A stretch of DNA of 64,000 nt. It comes from a bacterium BMS3Abin11. GTDB lineage: Bacteria > Pseudomonadota > Gammaproteobacteria > BMS3Bbin11. Positions 28,458 to 37,945 of the stretch are shown piece by piece. Location: positions 124,001-188,000 of the forward strand of contig BDTD01000018.1 in NCBI GenBank assembly GCA_002897635.1, written 5' to 3'. The notes under the pieces are model-generated. The model saw only the letters and a list, made by a program, of their open reading frames with translations, was not told where the DNA came from and made no database searches. The position numbers and the translations under genes were made by a program. Position 1 is the stretch's first letter. Each line of letters starts with the position of its first letter.

Positions 28458-29228
28458 ATGACTGGAAAATCAGATAAATCAATACGCAAGGGTATCTATA
28501 TTCTGCCCAATTCGCTTACCACCGGCGCACTATTTGCTGGTTTTTCAGCAATCATACAGGCAAGCAAGGGTGATTTTGAACTGGCGGTGATTCTTATTTT
28601 TGTTGCCATGGTGCTCGATGGCCTCGATGGACGTGTAGCACGTATGACAAATACTACCAGTGAATTTGGTATCCAGTATGACAGCCTGTCAGACATGGTT
28701 TCATTTGGTCTGGCACCCGCACTGGTGGTTTATGAATGGTCTTTAAATTCCATGGGTAAGCTTGGTTGGTTGGTCGCATTTATCTACACAGTGGCCGCAG
28801 CTCTAAGACTGGCACGTTTTAATACCCATGCGGCCGATGAGAAATCTTTTTTTCAGGGACTACCCAGCCCCTCTGCGGCAGCTATCCTGGCCGCTTTCAT
28901 CTGGGTGGTTAATGACTACGGCATGTCAGGAGTAGATTTCAAAATACCTATTTTGTTGCTGACCCTGGCGGCTGCCATCCTTATGGTTAGCAACGTGCCG
29001 TTCCGCAGCTTCAAGGATTTTGACCTGAAAAGCAATGTCCCTTTTGTCGTAGTCCTGGGTATAGTTATTGCCCTGGTAGTGATTGTTTATGACCCGCCCA
29101 GGGTCTTGTTCGCGGGTTTCTTTATTTACCTTGTTTCTGGGCCGGTTACTGCTTTGTTGCAACGGAAGAAGAGGAAGGAAGATCTGGAAGGCGAGGATGG
29201 TGATAGTTCTGGGGAAGATTCGGACTGA
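28458..29228 (+). CDS. pssA: CDP-diacylglycerol-serine O-phosphatidyltransferase
   Basis: A 256-residue integral membrane enzyme with the CDP-alcohol phosphotransferase motif: DGLDGRVAR near residues 56-64, then the spaced glycine and two aspartates in GIQYDSLSD. It has about six further hydrophobic segments and an acidic C-terminal tail. It makes phosphatidylserine from CDP-diacylglycerol and serine. The frame opens at 28413, overlapping ligA; the ATG at 28458, preceded by ACAGGT, gives the usual N-terminus RKGIYILPNSLTT and is preferred. Confidence 0.9.
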   Translation: MTGKSDKSIRKGIYILPNSLTTGALFAGFSAIIQASKGDFELAVILIFVAMVLDGLDGRVARMTNTTSEFGIQYDSLSDMVSFGLAPALVVYEWSLNSMGKLGWLVAFIYTVAAALRLARFNTHAADEKSFFQGLPSPSAAAILAAFIWVVNDYGMSGVDFKIPILLLTLAAAILMVSNVPFRSFKDFDLKSNVPFVVVLGIVIALVVIVYDPPRVLFAGFFIYLVSGPVTALLQRKKRKEDLEGEDGDSSGEDSD

Positions 29229-29320
29229 ATTATTTTTTATTAGAAGGTTTTACGTTTTACGGTACGTAATATCATAAATCGATGTTGCAATACTCCTGGA
29301 GTGTGTGTCATAGTCAAAAC

Positions 29321-29431
29321 ATGTTACAGGCAAGCCAAAAATTCACTGAGTCGTTAAAAGCAGCAACACCCGTTGCCGCAGTCTCCTTGCTTGCTGGTTT
29401 CACTCTCCTCAGCACTCTGCTACTGCGCTAG
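29321..29431 (+). CDS. Candidate leucine-rich leader peptide upstream of leuA
   Basis: A 36-codon ORF, MLQASQKFTESLKAATPV then AAVSLLAGFTLLSTLLLR, ends 117 bases before leuA. Nine codons are leucine, three of them consecutive (CTG CTA CTG) two codons before the stop. That is the arrangement expected of a leucine-responsive attenuation leader such as LeuL. No good Shine-Dalgarno sequence lies close to the ATG. The hydrophobic C-terminal half could alternatively be a small membrane protein. Regulation is inferred. Confidence 0.45.
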   Translation: MLQASQKFTESLKAATPVAAVSLLAGFTLLSTLLLR

Positions 29432-29432
29432 T

Positions 29433-29526
29433 TCAGCGCATATACTCTTCCTACATAAGCTTTAATTATTTACTCCGTTTTTATATGGAGTGCATGTTAA
29501 TCTTGGCGCTGAAAATATTCAGTGCC
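29433..29526 (+). promoter_or_regulatory. Possible alternative-pairing leader before leuA
   Basis: CAGCGC at 29433-29438, just after the leader ORF stop, can pair with GCGCTG at 29506-29511. That second word can instead pair with CAGTGCC at 29520-29526 (GGCGCTG, 8-base loop). The right-hand stem ends 13 bases before the leuA Shine-Dalgarno sequence. There is no T-run, so control, if any, would be at translation or through a weak terminator. The remainder of the 320-base gap 29229-29548 shows nothing else. Confidence 0.3.
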
Positions 29527-29548
29527 AAAAGCAATTCAGGATACAGAG

Positions 29549-31099
29549 ATGAGTGATTCATTAATTATATTTGATACGACCTTGCGTGACGGTGAGCAGA
29601 GTCCTGGCGCGTCGATGACGCGTGATGAAAAAGTACGTATCGCACGCAGTCTGGAGCGTATGCGGGTAGATGTTATAGAGGCCGGGTTCCCGGCGGCCAG
29701 CCGTGGTGATTTTGAAAGTGTTCATGCTGTTGCTTCAGTCGTAGAAGAAAGTCGGGTATGTGCTTTGGCACGCGCCATTGAAAGTGACATACAGGCGGCT
29801 GCAGATGCCATTAAACCGGCGGAAAAGAACCGTATCCATACCTTTATCGCCACATCTCCCATACATATGCAGGAAAAATTGCACATGACAACGGAGCAGG
29901 TGCTGGAGCGTGCTGTCTGGGCAGTAAAATTTTCTCGCCAGTTCACCGATGATGTTGAGTTCTCTCCAGAAGATGCAGGTCGATCCGATGAAGATTTTCT
30001 GTGTGAGGTGATTGAGGCTGTTATCTCTGCCGGCGCTACGACCATAAATATTCCAGATACTGTGGGCTATAATTTGCCAGGGCAGTTTGGTCTGTTGATT
30101 GCTAATTTACGGAAGCGTATTCCGAATTCGGATAAAGCAATCTTTTCTGTTCATTGTCATAATGATCTCGGTATGGCCGTTGCCAATTCACTGAGTGCTG
30201 TTCTCAATGGCGCGAGACAGGTTGAATGCACCATTAATGGCCTCGGTGAAAGGGCGGGAAATGCCGCGCTCGAAGAGATAGTCATGGCAGTAGAAACCCG
30301 CCAGGATGTGTTCGACTGTAGTACCGGCATAGATACCACCCAGATCGTGCCAACCAGTCGTCTGGTATCCAATATTACTGGTTTTACCGTGCAGCCGAAC
30401 AAGGCGATTGTTGGCGTCAATGCCTTTGCCCATGAGTCGGGTATCCACCAGGATGGCGTGATCAAAAAACGCGAGACTTACGAAATCATGCGTGCTGAAG
30501 ACGTTGGTTGGGCGCATAATCGCATGGTTTTGGGTAAGCACTCCGGTCGAAATGCCTTCCGTACCCGACTCAAAGAGTTAGGTGTTGAAGTCGAAACTGA
30601 ATCCGCACTCAATTCGGCCTTTGCCCGATTTAAGGAACTTGCTGACAAGAAACATGAAATATTTGATGAAGATCTGCAGGCACTGGCAACCGAGGTATCA
30701 ATTGATCAGGAGAACGAAACAGTAAAGTTGGTTGCATTGAAAGTGTGTTCAGAAACTGGCGAGACACCCGTAGCGGATGTAACACTGAATGTTGATGGTA
30801 CGGATATGTCAGCAACTATGCCGGGTGGTGGTCCTGTTGATGCGGCCTTTAAAGCAATAGAAGCTATCATTAATTATGGTTGCAAATTACTGCTTTATTC
30901 GGTGAACAATATTACTACCGGTACTGACTCGCAGGGTGAAGTGACTGTTCGTATTGAGAAAGATTCTCGCATAGTTAATGGCACGGGCGCCGATACCGAT
31001 ATTGTCATTGCTTCAGCCAAGGCTTATCTAAATGCCATGAACAAGATGAAGATCAACCTTGACCGTTCGCATCCACAATCTTCCCAGCCTCCAATCTGA
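29549..31099 (+). CDS. leuA: 2-isopropylmalate synthase
   Basis: A 516-residue enzyme. The catalytic domain opens with [15 protein letters not shown] (metal-binding aspartate near 14) and contains the conserved [11 protein letters not shown] metal site near 200 and [10 protein letters not shown] near 232. The C-terminal LeuA dimer domain (about 365-505) is where leucine feedback occurs. It condenses acetyl-CoA with 2-oxoisovalerate. A GTG at 29522 would lengthen it, but AGGA is well placed for the ATG at 29549. The leader ORF at 29321 suggests an added transcriptional or translational control. Confidence 0.96.
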   Translation: MSDSLIIFDTTLRDGEQSPGASMTRDEKVRIARSLERMRVDVIEAGFPAASRGDFESVHAVASVVEESRVCALARAIESDIQAAADAIKPAEKNRIHTFIATSPIHMQEKLHMTTEQVLERAVWAVKFSRQFTDDVEFSPEDAGRSDEDFLCEVIEAVISAGATTINIPDTVGYNLPGQFGLLIANLRKRIPNSDKAIFSVHCHNDLGMAVANSLSAVLNGARQVECTINGLGERAGNAALEEIVMAVETRQDVFDCSTGIDTTQIVPTSRLVSNITGFTVQPNKAIVGVNAFAHESGIHQDGVIKKRETYEIMRAEDVGWAHNRMVLGKHSGRNAFRTRLKELGVEVETESALNSAFARFKELADKKHEIFDEDLQALATEVSIDQENETVKLVALKVCSETGETPVADVTLNVDGTDMSATMPGGGPVDAAFKAIEAIINYGCKLLLYSVNNITTGTDSQGEVTVRIEKDSRIVNGTGADTDIVIASAKAYLNAMNKMKINLDRSHPQSSQPPI

Positions 31100-31105
31100 G
31101 TGTTA

Positions 31106-31813
31106 ATGAATCCAGTGACTGATCTGCGTAGACAAGCGCTCGAAGATATGGGTATAGATGTCTGGCTGCTTCGGCATAACAGCAAAGTTGCTGGGCCTAC
31201 TACAAAGGGGCTGCTTGATGCTGCTGGAGATGAGAATGAGGATGGCTGGAGCTTTTTACAAAAGGAGGTGCAGGCATGTCAGCGCTGTGCTCTGTTTAAA
31301 AGCCGTATACAGACAGTATTTGGCAGCGGTAATGTCCGGGCCGAATTACTGCTAATTGGTGAAGCACCGGGAGCAGAGGAAGATCGACAGGGACAGCCAT
31401 TTGTTGGCAAGGCAGGAAAACTACTGGATGCAATGTTATTTGCTATAGGTCTGGAGCGTGATCAGGTTTACATCTGTAACGTTTTGAAATGTCGGCCACC
31501 AAATAACCGCAACCCGCAGCCTGCTGAAGTTGAATCCTGCGCATCTTTTCTTAGTGCACAGATTGAGTTCATAAAGCCAAAAGTCATTCTTGCTCTAGGG
31601 CGCTTTGCTGCCCACAGCCTGCTACAGACAGAAGCGCCTGTTTATAAAATGCGTGAAAGCAATAATATTCTACCAGGAACCGAAATACCTGTTGTGGTGA
31701 CCTATCATCCCGCAAGTCTATTGCGAAATCCTGAGCAAAAAGCACTGTCATGGCAGGATTTGTGTAAGGTGAACCAATTGTTGGAGACTATTGCTGGAGG
31801 CGAAAGGGTTTGA
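31106..31813 (+). CDS. Family 4 (4Fe-4S) uracil-DNA glycosylase
   Basis: A 235-residue protein of the SPO1 polymerase-like UDG family. The active-site block is [20 protein letters not shown] (glycine-glutamate-alanine-proline-glycine). Cysteines that ligate a 4Fe-4S cluster are in [16 protein letters not shown] and SCASF, and the second catalytic motif is TYHPASLLR. It removes uracil from DNA. The N-terminal 60 residues are a variable extension. A GTG at 31100 is an alternative start. The gene follows leuA closely and overlaps rimI by TTGA. Confidence 0.9.
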   Translation: MNPVTDLRRQALEDMGIDVWLLRHNSKVAGPTTKGLLDAAGDENEDGWSFLQKEVQACQRCALFKSRIQTVFGSGNVRAELLLIGEAPGAEEDRQGQPFVGKAGKLLDAMLFAIGLERDQVYICNVLKCRPPNNRNPQPAEVESCASFLSAQIEFIKPKVILALGRFAAHSLLQTEAPVYKMRESNNILPGTEIPVVVTYHPASLLRNPEQKALSWQDLCKVNQLLETIAGGERV

Positions 31814-32271
31814 CGAAGGGGGTACATTCAGCAGGCATTCGCCCGATGCGGGAGATTGATTTAGCAGAGGTTCTGGCAATAGAAAATGTGTCCTATGATT
31901 TCCCATGGACGGAAGGGATTTTCCGGGATTGTTTGAAAAAACAGTATCCCTCTATGCTTTTCGTTCAGCAAAAAAGAATTCTTGCTTACGCAATTTTTCA
32001 ATTTATAGTTGATGAGTGCCATCTGCTCAACCTTTGTATCCGACAGGAAGAAAGGAGGCAGGGGTTGGCAACGAAGATGGTTCAGTATTTAATGAATCAG
32101 GCCCGACAAAATGATATGGGTTCGATCTTTCTTGAGGTGAGGGAATCCAACACAGCAGCAATAAAACTTTATGACAAACTGGGTTTTAATGAAATAGGTT
32201 TGCGAAGAGATTATTACCCAGGTAGTAGCGGACGTGAAGATGCGCTGGTTCTGGCGCATGAGATAGTTTGA
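31810..32271 (+). CDS. rimI: Ribosomal protein bS18-alanine N-acetyltransferase RimI
   Basis: A 153-residue GNAT acetyltransferase. The acetyl-CoA binding loop RRQGLATKMVQYL is near residues 84-96 and the C-terminal LEVRESNTAAIKLYDKLGF block is diagnostic for RimI. It acetylates the N-terminal alanine of bS18. It starts with TTG overlapping the preceding stop (TTGA); GGAGG at 31796-31800, nine bases upstream, supports this unusual start. TTG is the only reasonable codon before the conserved domain. Confidence 0.9.
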   Translation: MTKGVHSAGIRPMREIDLAEVLAIENVSYDFPWTEGIFRDCLKKQYPSMLFVQQKRILAYAIFQFIVDECHLLNLCIRQEERRQGLATKMVQYLMNQARQNDMGSIFLEVRESNTAAIKLYDKLGFNEIGLRRDYYPGSSGREDALVLAHEIV

Positions 32272-32287
32272 ATGCAGTTTTCAGTTA

Positions 32288-32513
32288 AATCAAAACACAC
32301 TCTCGCAGGGATCGCAGAGTGTGCAGGGAAATCAAAACATTTTTCCTGATTAACTTGATTTATGTAGGAGATATTTTTCTTGTAGGTGCGAATTCATTCG
32401 CACACGAACCTCTATCGTAGTCACCTTGTTCGAATGAATTCGAACCTACAATTATTTACTTTTGATTTCCCTGCACACTCTGCGACCCCCGCGAGAGAAA
32501 AATCTTTTGATCT
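32288..32513. repeat. Nested inverted repeats between rimI and the TRAP genes
   Basis: Outer arms of about 50 bases (32288-32337 and 32459-32513), containing CGCAGAGTGTGCAGGGAAAT and its complement, enclose 121 bases. In the middle lies a second element at 32381-32450 with TGTAGGTGCGAATTCATTCG and inverted partner arms. A relative of the inner element is at 40262-40313. It separates two convergent genes and may act as a transcript barrier. Confidence 0.78.
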
Positions 32514-32519
32514 TATCTC

Positions 32520-33794
32520 TTAAGGACCTAGAAACACCAGGCTCAATGATGGAACGTAGGTGATGACCAGCACGGCGAAAAGTAGAATAAAGAAAAATGG
32601 CAGGGTGGCAATATACAATTCCATCACGGGTTTATTGAAGCGGTAACTGGCAATAAACAGATTCATGCCTACCGGTGGCGTGAAATAACCCAGCTGCATA
32701 TTCGCCAGAAAAACAATACCGAGGTGGACTGGGTTAATACCATAGCCGACGGCGATAGGTAAGATGATCGGGACGATTATGATTAGTGCAGAGAAAATAT
32801 CCAGCATCATACCCAGGCCCAGTAAAAATATATTAAGTACGATAAGAAAAGTCCACTTGTTATCAATATATGCGCGAATGGTTTCAAACAGGCGGGTAGG
32901 GACATCGGCATCAACCATGTAATTAGTCGATGCCAGTGATACGCCCAAAATCAGTAATATCGCACCGACCAGAACCATAGATTCACGGATGATTAAAGGC
33001 AGATCTCGTATTTTTACTTCACGGTTTATCAAGACCTCGACGATTAGTACATAAACTACAGTGACTGCAGCCGCCTCTGAGACTGCGATATAACCACCAT
33101 ATATTCCACCCAGTACCAGGAAAGGCAGAGGGATTTCCCAGATGGACTCGCGAATTGCCGCAAAGATTTCCTTACTGTCCAGCTTACTTGTAAGCTGGCC
33201 TTTAGGCTGTTTCCACATGCTCCAGCCTGAAAGCAAAATGACCATCAGCAAGCCTGGCAGGATGCCAGCGAGAAACAGATCATCAATATTTACCGGGGTA
33301 TCCAATGATGCCTGCTGTGCAACCACGCCATAGAGAATCAGTGGCAGTGAAGGGGCAAATAACAGACCCAAACTGCCCGAGGTGGTAATCAGACCCAGAT
33401 TAAATCTCTCTGGATAGCCCGCCTGCTGTAATGCTGGATAAAGCAGGGCACCAAGCGCTACTATTGTGACACCAGAGGCACCGGTGAATGCAGTGAAAAA
33501 TGCGCAGGCTGTCAGAGCAACAATGGCCAGCCCACCAGGCATCCAGCCTAGCAGAGCATGGGCCATTCGAACCATGCGTGCGGGCGCCTGGCTTTCACCG
33601 AGCAGATAGCCGGCAAAGGTAAATAATGGGATTGCCAGCAGTAACGGCATCTCGGCGAGACGATATATTTCTATGGTAACTACCTGAAGATTAATTTCCT
33701 CGCTGTGAAATCCCCAAAGTGCGCCTCCTGCGATTATACTGAATAGTGGGGCGCCAAATAATGCCAGCAACAATAGAAGAATTGCGATGATCAC
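32520..33794 (-). CDS. dctM: TRAP transporter large permease DctM
   Basis: A 424-residue membrane protein with about 12 hydrophobic segments. It has DctM signatures near the start (PLLLAIPLFTFAGYLL), in the middle (ITTSGSLGLLFAPSLPLILYG) and near the end (LANMQLGYFTPPVGMNLF). It is the transport subunit of a tripartite ATP-independent periplasmic transporter that uses an ion gradient. The start overlaps dctQ by ATGA. Gene order on the minus strand is tatT, dctP, dctQ, dctM. The substrate is probably an organic acid, but is not determinable. Confidence 0.93.
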   Translation of the reverse strand: MIIAILLLLLALFGAPLFSIIAGGALWGFHSEEINLQVVTIEIYRLAEMPLLLAIPLFTFAGYLLGESQAPARMVRMAHALLGWMPGGLAIVALTACAFFTAFTGASGVTIVALGALLYPALQQAGYPERFNLGLITTSGSLGLLFAPSLPLILYGVVAQQASLDTPVNIDDLFLAGILPGLLMVILLSGWSMWKQPKGQLTSKLDSKEIFAAIRESIWEIPLPFLVLGGIYGGYIAVSEAAAVTVVYVLIVEVLINREVKIRDLPLIIRESMVLVGAILLILGVSLASTNYMVDADVPTRLFETIRAYIDNKWTFLIVLNIFLLGLGMMLDIFSALIIIVPIILPIAVGYGINPVHLGIVFLANMQLGYFTPPVGMNLFIASYRFNKPVMELYIATLPFFFILLFAVLVITYVPSLSLVFLGP

Positions 33795-34282
33795 TGACCA
33801 TCATCTCCCTTTAATGCCTGTATAAGGAGAGCGGCTACCTGAAGGGTATAACGCAGAGCAATTACAGCAAAGCCGAAAGGAATAATCGATTCAGTCAGCC
33901 AGGCGGGTACCGAGGCAAATGCTGTTACACCTGAATGCCATTCATCAATCAGGAAACGAAATGAATACCAGGCAATGATCGCGGACACAATCGCAGCAAA
34001 TGAACGGGTAATGATATTGCTGATAATTTTTAATTTTGCCGGCAAGATGCGGGTGAGGACATCGACACTGATCTGTTTATCCTGACGGGTAGCGACCAAG
34101 GCCCCCAGTAAACCTGTCCACAGTACAAGAACCCGCAATAGAGGATCTAGCCAGAACACCCCAGTATCAAATAAGTTTCTCATTACAATCTGACTGAAGG
34201 CCAGTGTCACCATGGCCAGCAGGATGAAGACCAGCAAACTGTCTTCTATATTGTGAAGAATTTTAACTCCGCGCTGCAGCAT
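33791..34282 (-). CDS. dctQ: TRAP transporter small permease DctQ
   Basis: A 163-residue protein with four hydrophobic segments and the DctQ-typical VLVLWTGLLGALVATRQDKQ stretch near 50-70. It forms the membrane complex with DctM and is joined to it by an ATGA overlap. A 143-base gap separates it from dctP and holds a 10-bp inverted repeat that could adjust relative expression. Confidence 0.9.
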   Translation of the reverse strand: MLQRGVKILHNIEDSLLVFILLAMVTLAFSQIVMRNLFDTGVFWLDPLLRVLVLWTGLLGALVATRQDKQISVDVLTRILPAKLKIISNIITRSFAAIVSAIIAWYSFRFLIDEWHSGVTAFASVPAWLTESIIPFGFAVIALRYTLQVAALLIQALKGDDGQ

Positions 34283-34345
34283 GGAATGTTCCTAGACTGG
34301 ATATCTCATAGGGATGCAGAGTTTTGGGAACCTGGCGAACTTTGT

Positions 34346-34394
34346 TAATATACGATGATTCTTTATTATATTCATATGCTTAAGTCGTATATTA
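34346..34394. other. Inverted repeat between dctP and dctQ
   Basis: TAATATACGA (34346-34355) and TCGTATATTA (34385-34394) form a perfect 10-bp stem with a 29-base loop in the dctP-dctQ gap. It could protect the upstream dctP message, giving more binding protein than permease, or be an operator. No T-run follows, so it is not a standard terminator. Confidence 0.45.
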
Positions 34395-34425
34395 GAATCC
34401 CTGTGAAATATCCAGCCAAGGGTGT

Positions 34426-35457
34426 TTACCTTGCTACAGAAGAGTTTGTACCTGAACGATATTTTGCTAGCATTTTTTTCAGCTTTTGATAAAGCTCGGG
34501 TGTGGCTGCCTTGCTGCCTGTTTCCTCAATCACCTCATCGGCGAGACGATCCCAGTAGGCGATTTCGCTTTCATCAGGTTTCACAAATTTTGTTCCCATC
34601 TTTTGTAAAGCCTGTCGGGCATTCTTGTTGTCCTTACGGTTGATTTTATCCAGCGCAGAGAAAGTTTTTGCAATGACGTTTTTTATAATCTTCTGGTCAG
34701 CAGCGTTTATCTTATTAAAACTTTTATTGTCGACAATCAGCACGCCAACAAGATATGCCAGTGGAAAATCGGTGACGCTGCGAATTCGAGTGTGCCATTG
34801 AAATGCCAGGGCACCTGTAGTTGTTGAGCCGATAGTATCTATAAGGCCTGTTTGCAGGCCTGTGTAGACATCTGCCAGCGGCAGGGAAACAGGATAAACG
34901 CCCATTTTTCTGAACAGTGCATCATCCAGTAGATCGTCTTCTGGTATCCACAGTTTATGTTTTTTCAGATCAGCCACATTCTTTATTGGGCTATTGGACA
35001 TCAGGTAAGCAAAACCACCTTCAGAGATTCCAAGTATGGTAAATCCTTTTTTTTTCATACCCTTTTTAAGCAAGGGGTCGAAAACAGGGCGAACATAATC
35101 GATTTCATTATAGTTTTTGAATACCATAGGCAAGCTGTAGATCTGCATGTCAGGATAGATGCTTGCCAGGCTGCCTCCTGTCAGGGCGCCACCCTGCAAT
35201 TGACCGAGGCGAATTTTTTTCATCACGCTCTTGTCATTGCCCATGACGCCACCTGGGTAGAATTTCAATTTCACCCGGCCACTGGTTTTTTCACTGATCT
35301 CCTTTGCTGCAGCACGCATGTTCTTCATCCATGAAGTGCCATCAGGCGCAAGTGTCGCAATTTTTAATGTCATTGCATGGCTGTTGCTAAATGATAAAAA
35401 TATTGCAATAACAAGAAAAAATTGTGTGAATCGCTTAGATATGTGTATAAATGGCAT
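34426..35457 (-). CDS. dctP: TRAP transporter substrate-binding protein DctP
   Basis: A 343-residue periplasmic binding protein with a signal peptide (hydrophobic 11-25, cleavage near SHA-MT). It has the DctP-family features IATLAPDGTSWMKNMRAAAK, KFYPGGVMGND and PLADVYTGLQTGLIDTIGST. It captures the solute for the DctQM permease. The closest class by appearance is the TatT-associated binding proteins, which fits the neighbouring tatT gene. GGAAAG lies upstream of the ATG. The ligand is unknown. Confidence 0.9.
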   Translation of the reverse strand: MPFIHISKRFTQFFLVIAIFLSFSNSHAMTLKIATLAPDGTSWMKNMRAAAKEISEKTSGRVKLKFYPGGVMGNDKSVMKKIRLGQLQGGALTGGSLASIYPDMQIYSLPMVFKNYNEIDYVRPVFDPLLKKGMKKKGFTILGISEGGFAYLMSNSPIKNVADLKKHKLWIPEDDLLDDALFRKMGVYPVSLPLADVYTGLQTGLIDTIGSTTTGALAFQWHTRIRSVTDFPLAYLVGVLIVDNKSFNKINAADQKIIKNVIAKTFSALDKINRKDNKNARQALQKMGTKFVKPDESEIAYWDRLADEVIEETGSKAATPELYQKLKKMLAKYRSGTNSSVAR

Positions 35458-35526
35458 ATTGTCTTTCCAAAACTTTTGTGTAGTGTTATCGATAATTTCT
35501 ACTTTTTGCGATGTTTTTAGAGTGAA

Positions 35527-36375
35527 TCAGAAGAAATCATCGGATTCATTCAATAACTTCTGTGCCTGTTCGCGGGCAAGTGTATTTACCAGTGTCATGC
35601 CGGGTGAGACCACAGGGGAAGCCAGAACTTCATTCAGCAATTTATCATAAAGCTGTTTGTCAAATACTAAGCGCGCATAGTACTGAGCATACAGGGTTTT
35701 AGCCATCAGGTTTTTCCCTTCACTGTACCTTATGGCCTGTTTAAAATATTTCTTTGCAAGTTCCGGTTTACCACCCATGGCTGCAGGCAGGAAGGAATTG
35801 AGGACGCCTAGATAGAGTTGTGCATTGCCATTGTCCCAACTGGGGTCGAGCTCGACTACTCGCAGCATGATGGCTTTAATTTTGGGGATGTCAGCAATTG
35901 CTGTCCAGTCCTCTGTTCTGCTTTGTATCCAGCCGGCCCATGCAATTCCCCATGTATTGAGTACCGGCAGATTATTTTTTTTAACCTTCTGCAGTGCTTT
36001 TTCAAAGTCTGGAAAGTGGTTTTCCGATATATTACAGAGTTTTGGTAATTTAATGCAGAAGGCATGCAGGGCATACTGGCGTGATTTTTCAGTTAAACGT
36101 CTGGCACGTGCCGGCTCGGTAGTAAAAGCGCTTGCATAGGAGCCATATAATTTGCTGCCGGAAATCAGAAGATCCACATCGTCAGGTGACCCCTGAATAA
36201 AGCTGTCTATCATGATTAGATAGGCAGGGGCACCCTGGCGTACGGTGTCAGGATCATTCTGGTTTTGAATTGCCATACTGAGGTTGTCCGCCAGGTCCTT
36301 TGTTGCAGAGCTGACTAGAGTGTTGCAAGCACTTAGTGTAAGGAATGCGAATAAAAGGAGTACTAACCGTATCAC
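35527..36375 (-). CDS. TRAP-associated lipoprotein TatT
   Basis: A 282-residue lipoprotein with lipobox LSAC (cysteine near 17) and an all-helical TPR-like body (about 50-265), including LDPSWDNGNAQLYLGVLNS and a GGKPELAKKYFKQA repeat. This matches the TatT component known to pair with certain DctP proteins in bacteria, where a trimer may funnel ligands such as hydrophobic molecules. It is the first gene of the tatT-dctP-dctQ-dctM operon, with only 69 bases to dctP. Confidence 0.84.
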   Translation of the reverse strand: MIRLVLLLFAFLTLSACNTLVSSATKDLADNLSMAIQNQNDPDTVRQGAPAYLIMIDSFIQGSPDDVDLLISGSKLYGSYASAFTTEPARARRLTEKSRQYALHAFCIKLPKLCNISENHFPDFEKALQKVKKNNLPVLNTWGIAWAGWIQSRTEDWTAIADIPKIKAIMLRVVELDPSWDNGNAQLYLGVLNSFLPAAMGGKPELAKKYFKQAIRYSEGKNLMAKTLYAQYYARLVFDKQLYDKLLNEVLASPVVSPGMTLVNTLAREQAQKLLNESDDFF

Positions 36376-36493
36376 TGCTGAGATCTCTTTTTCCGGAGCG
36401 GTGATTATACGGGCTATCTTTGGATCTCGCCAGAAGTGGAAGGGATATTACGCTGAACTGCAGGATCCCCTGGCTGAAAGGGGGAGGGTTGAT

Positions 36494-37945
36494 TCAGTAG
36501 CGCCAGATTTTTAGTTTCTGACCACTGAATAACATATCACTGGCATTAATTTTGTTCCATTCGGTCAGTTCATTGAGCGTTACTTTGTAGCGTCTGGATA
36601 AGGACCAGAGGGTATCTCCTTTTCTGACAGAAATGATTTTTGGCGTATGTTGGGATGTATTGTTAGCTGTTTTTGATTTTTTACCGCTGAATGATGTTGC
36701 CTGGTAGCGATGTTTTCCATTTCGGTAGCCCCTGGATACGGGTATCAATAGATCCTGCCCAATAGTTATACGATCACTTTTCAGATTATTAGTTTTCTTT
36801 ATTGATGCAACACTAAGTCTATAATGGTGTGCTATAAGGCCCAGACTGTCACCTTTTTTGACTTTAAAGTGTGCCCAGCGTACGCGTTTATGCTGGGGAA
36901 TACCGGCTATGGCATCAGCAACCATTTCTGATGTGGATGCGGTGACAAGCAGGCGGTGCGGGCCGGCCGGATCGGTTGCCCAGCGCTTGAAACCGGGGTT
37001 TAGCATTTCCAGCTCTTTGACTGGGATGTTGGTGGCATCTGCGACGACACCAAGATCTATCTGGCTGTTCAGGCGGATAACACTAAAATAGGGTTCATTC
37101 GGGACACTGGCGATTTTTAGCCCATATTTCTCAGGGTCTTTTATAATATTGCTAAGAGCGATGAGCTTGGGCACATAGCGGCGCGTTTCATTACGAAGCT
37201 TGAGTGAAGTGTAATTAGTTGGTTTTCCAGCACGTTGGTTAACTGCGATTGCACGTGAGACAGTTCCTTCACCTGCATTGTAACTGGCCAGCGTCAATGC
37301 CCAGTCACCACCAAAGTCCCTGTTCAGCTTCTCCAGATAATCGAGTGCTGAGCGGGTTGATGAATAAATGTCCTTGCGTCCATCATACCACCAGTTCTGT
37401 TTCAGTCCGTAGTGCCGACCAGTAGCCGGGATAAATTGCCACAGTCCCACGGCTTTAGCACTGGACAGGGCATCCGGCTTATAGGCACTCTCGATAGCTG
37501 GCAACAGGGCAATTTCCATCGGCATGTTGCGACTTTCTACCTGAGTTGAAATGTAATACAGGTAGGGGGTTGCCCTTCTGACTAATCGCTCGATATATTC
37601 CGGGCGTGATGAATACCAGCGTTCATATTCAGCAATATGCCGACTTTTTATAGGTGGCAGAGCGTATCCTGCCCGAATCCGATCCCACAGATCTGGAAAA
37701 TCTGCTGTAGTAAATGTGACCTCTTTCGGGAGGTATTCTCTGGGTGCGGCGGTATGTCTGGTGACAGTTTTCGGGACAGATGGGTACTGATCTGGTGCGT
37801 CAGAACCACCGAAAAGCTCTGTAAGACCAGGTTCTGTGCGCTTAGATTGTGTTTCTTTTGTCTTTGTGCTTGCACAGCCAGCAAGAAAAAGTACGCTGGA
37901 AAGGAGCAGGGTAATTAGTGTGCGGGTTTTGGAATTATTTTTCAT
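36494..37945 (-). CDS. mltD: Membrane-bound lytic murein transglycosylase D
   Basis: A 483-residue lipoprotein with a signal peptide and lipobox LAGC (near 23). The SLT domain (about 125-250) has the catalytic glutamate in LLPAIESAYKP, then AVGLWQFIPATGRHYGL and LTLASYNAGEGTVSRA. Two LysM domains follow (VKKGDSLGLIA near 360 and VRKGDTLWSLS near 440). It cleaves peptidoglycan glycan strands. A TTG one codon upstream is possible; ATG 37945 is used. It diverges from the YafS-like gene across a very AT-rich gap, with no gloB between them. Confidence 0.93.
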   Translation of the reverse strand: MKNNSKTRTLITLLLSSVLFLAGCASTKTKETQSKRTEPGLTELFGGSDAPDQYPSVPKTVTRHTAAPREYLPKEVTFTTADFPDLWDRIRAGYALPPIKSRHIAEYERWYSSRPEYIERLVRRATPYLYYISTQVESRNMPMEIALLPAIESAYKPDALSSAKAVGLWQFIPATGRHYGLKQNWWYDGRKDIYSSTRSALDYLEKLNRDFGGDWALTLASYNAGEGTVSRAIAVNQRAGKPTNYTSLKLRNETRRYVPKLIALSNIIKDPEKYGLKIASVPNEPYFSVIRLNSQIDLGVVADATNIPVKELEMLNPGFKRWATDPAGPHRLLVTASTSEMVADAIAGIPQHKRVRWAHFKVKKGDSLGLIAHHYRLSVASIKKTNNLKSDRITIGQDLLIPVSRGYRNGKHRYQATSFSGKKSKTANNTSQHTPKIISVRKGDTLWSLSRRYKVTLNELTEWNKINASDMLFSGQKLKIWRY

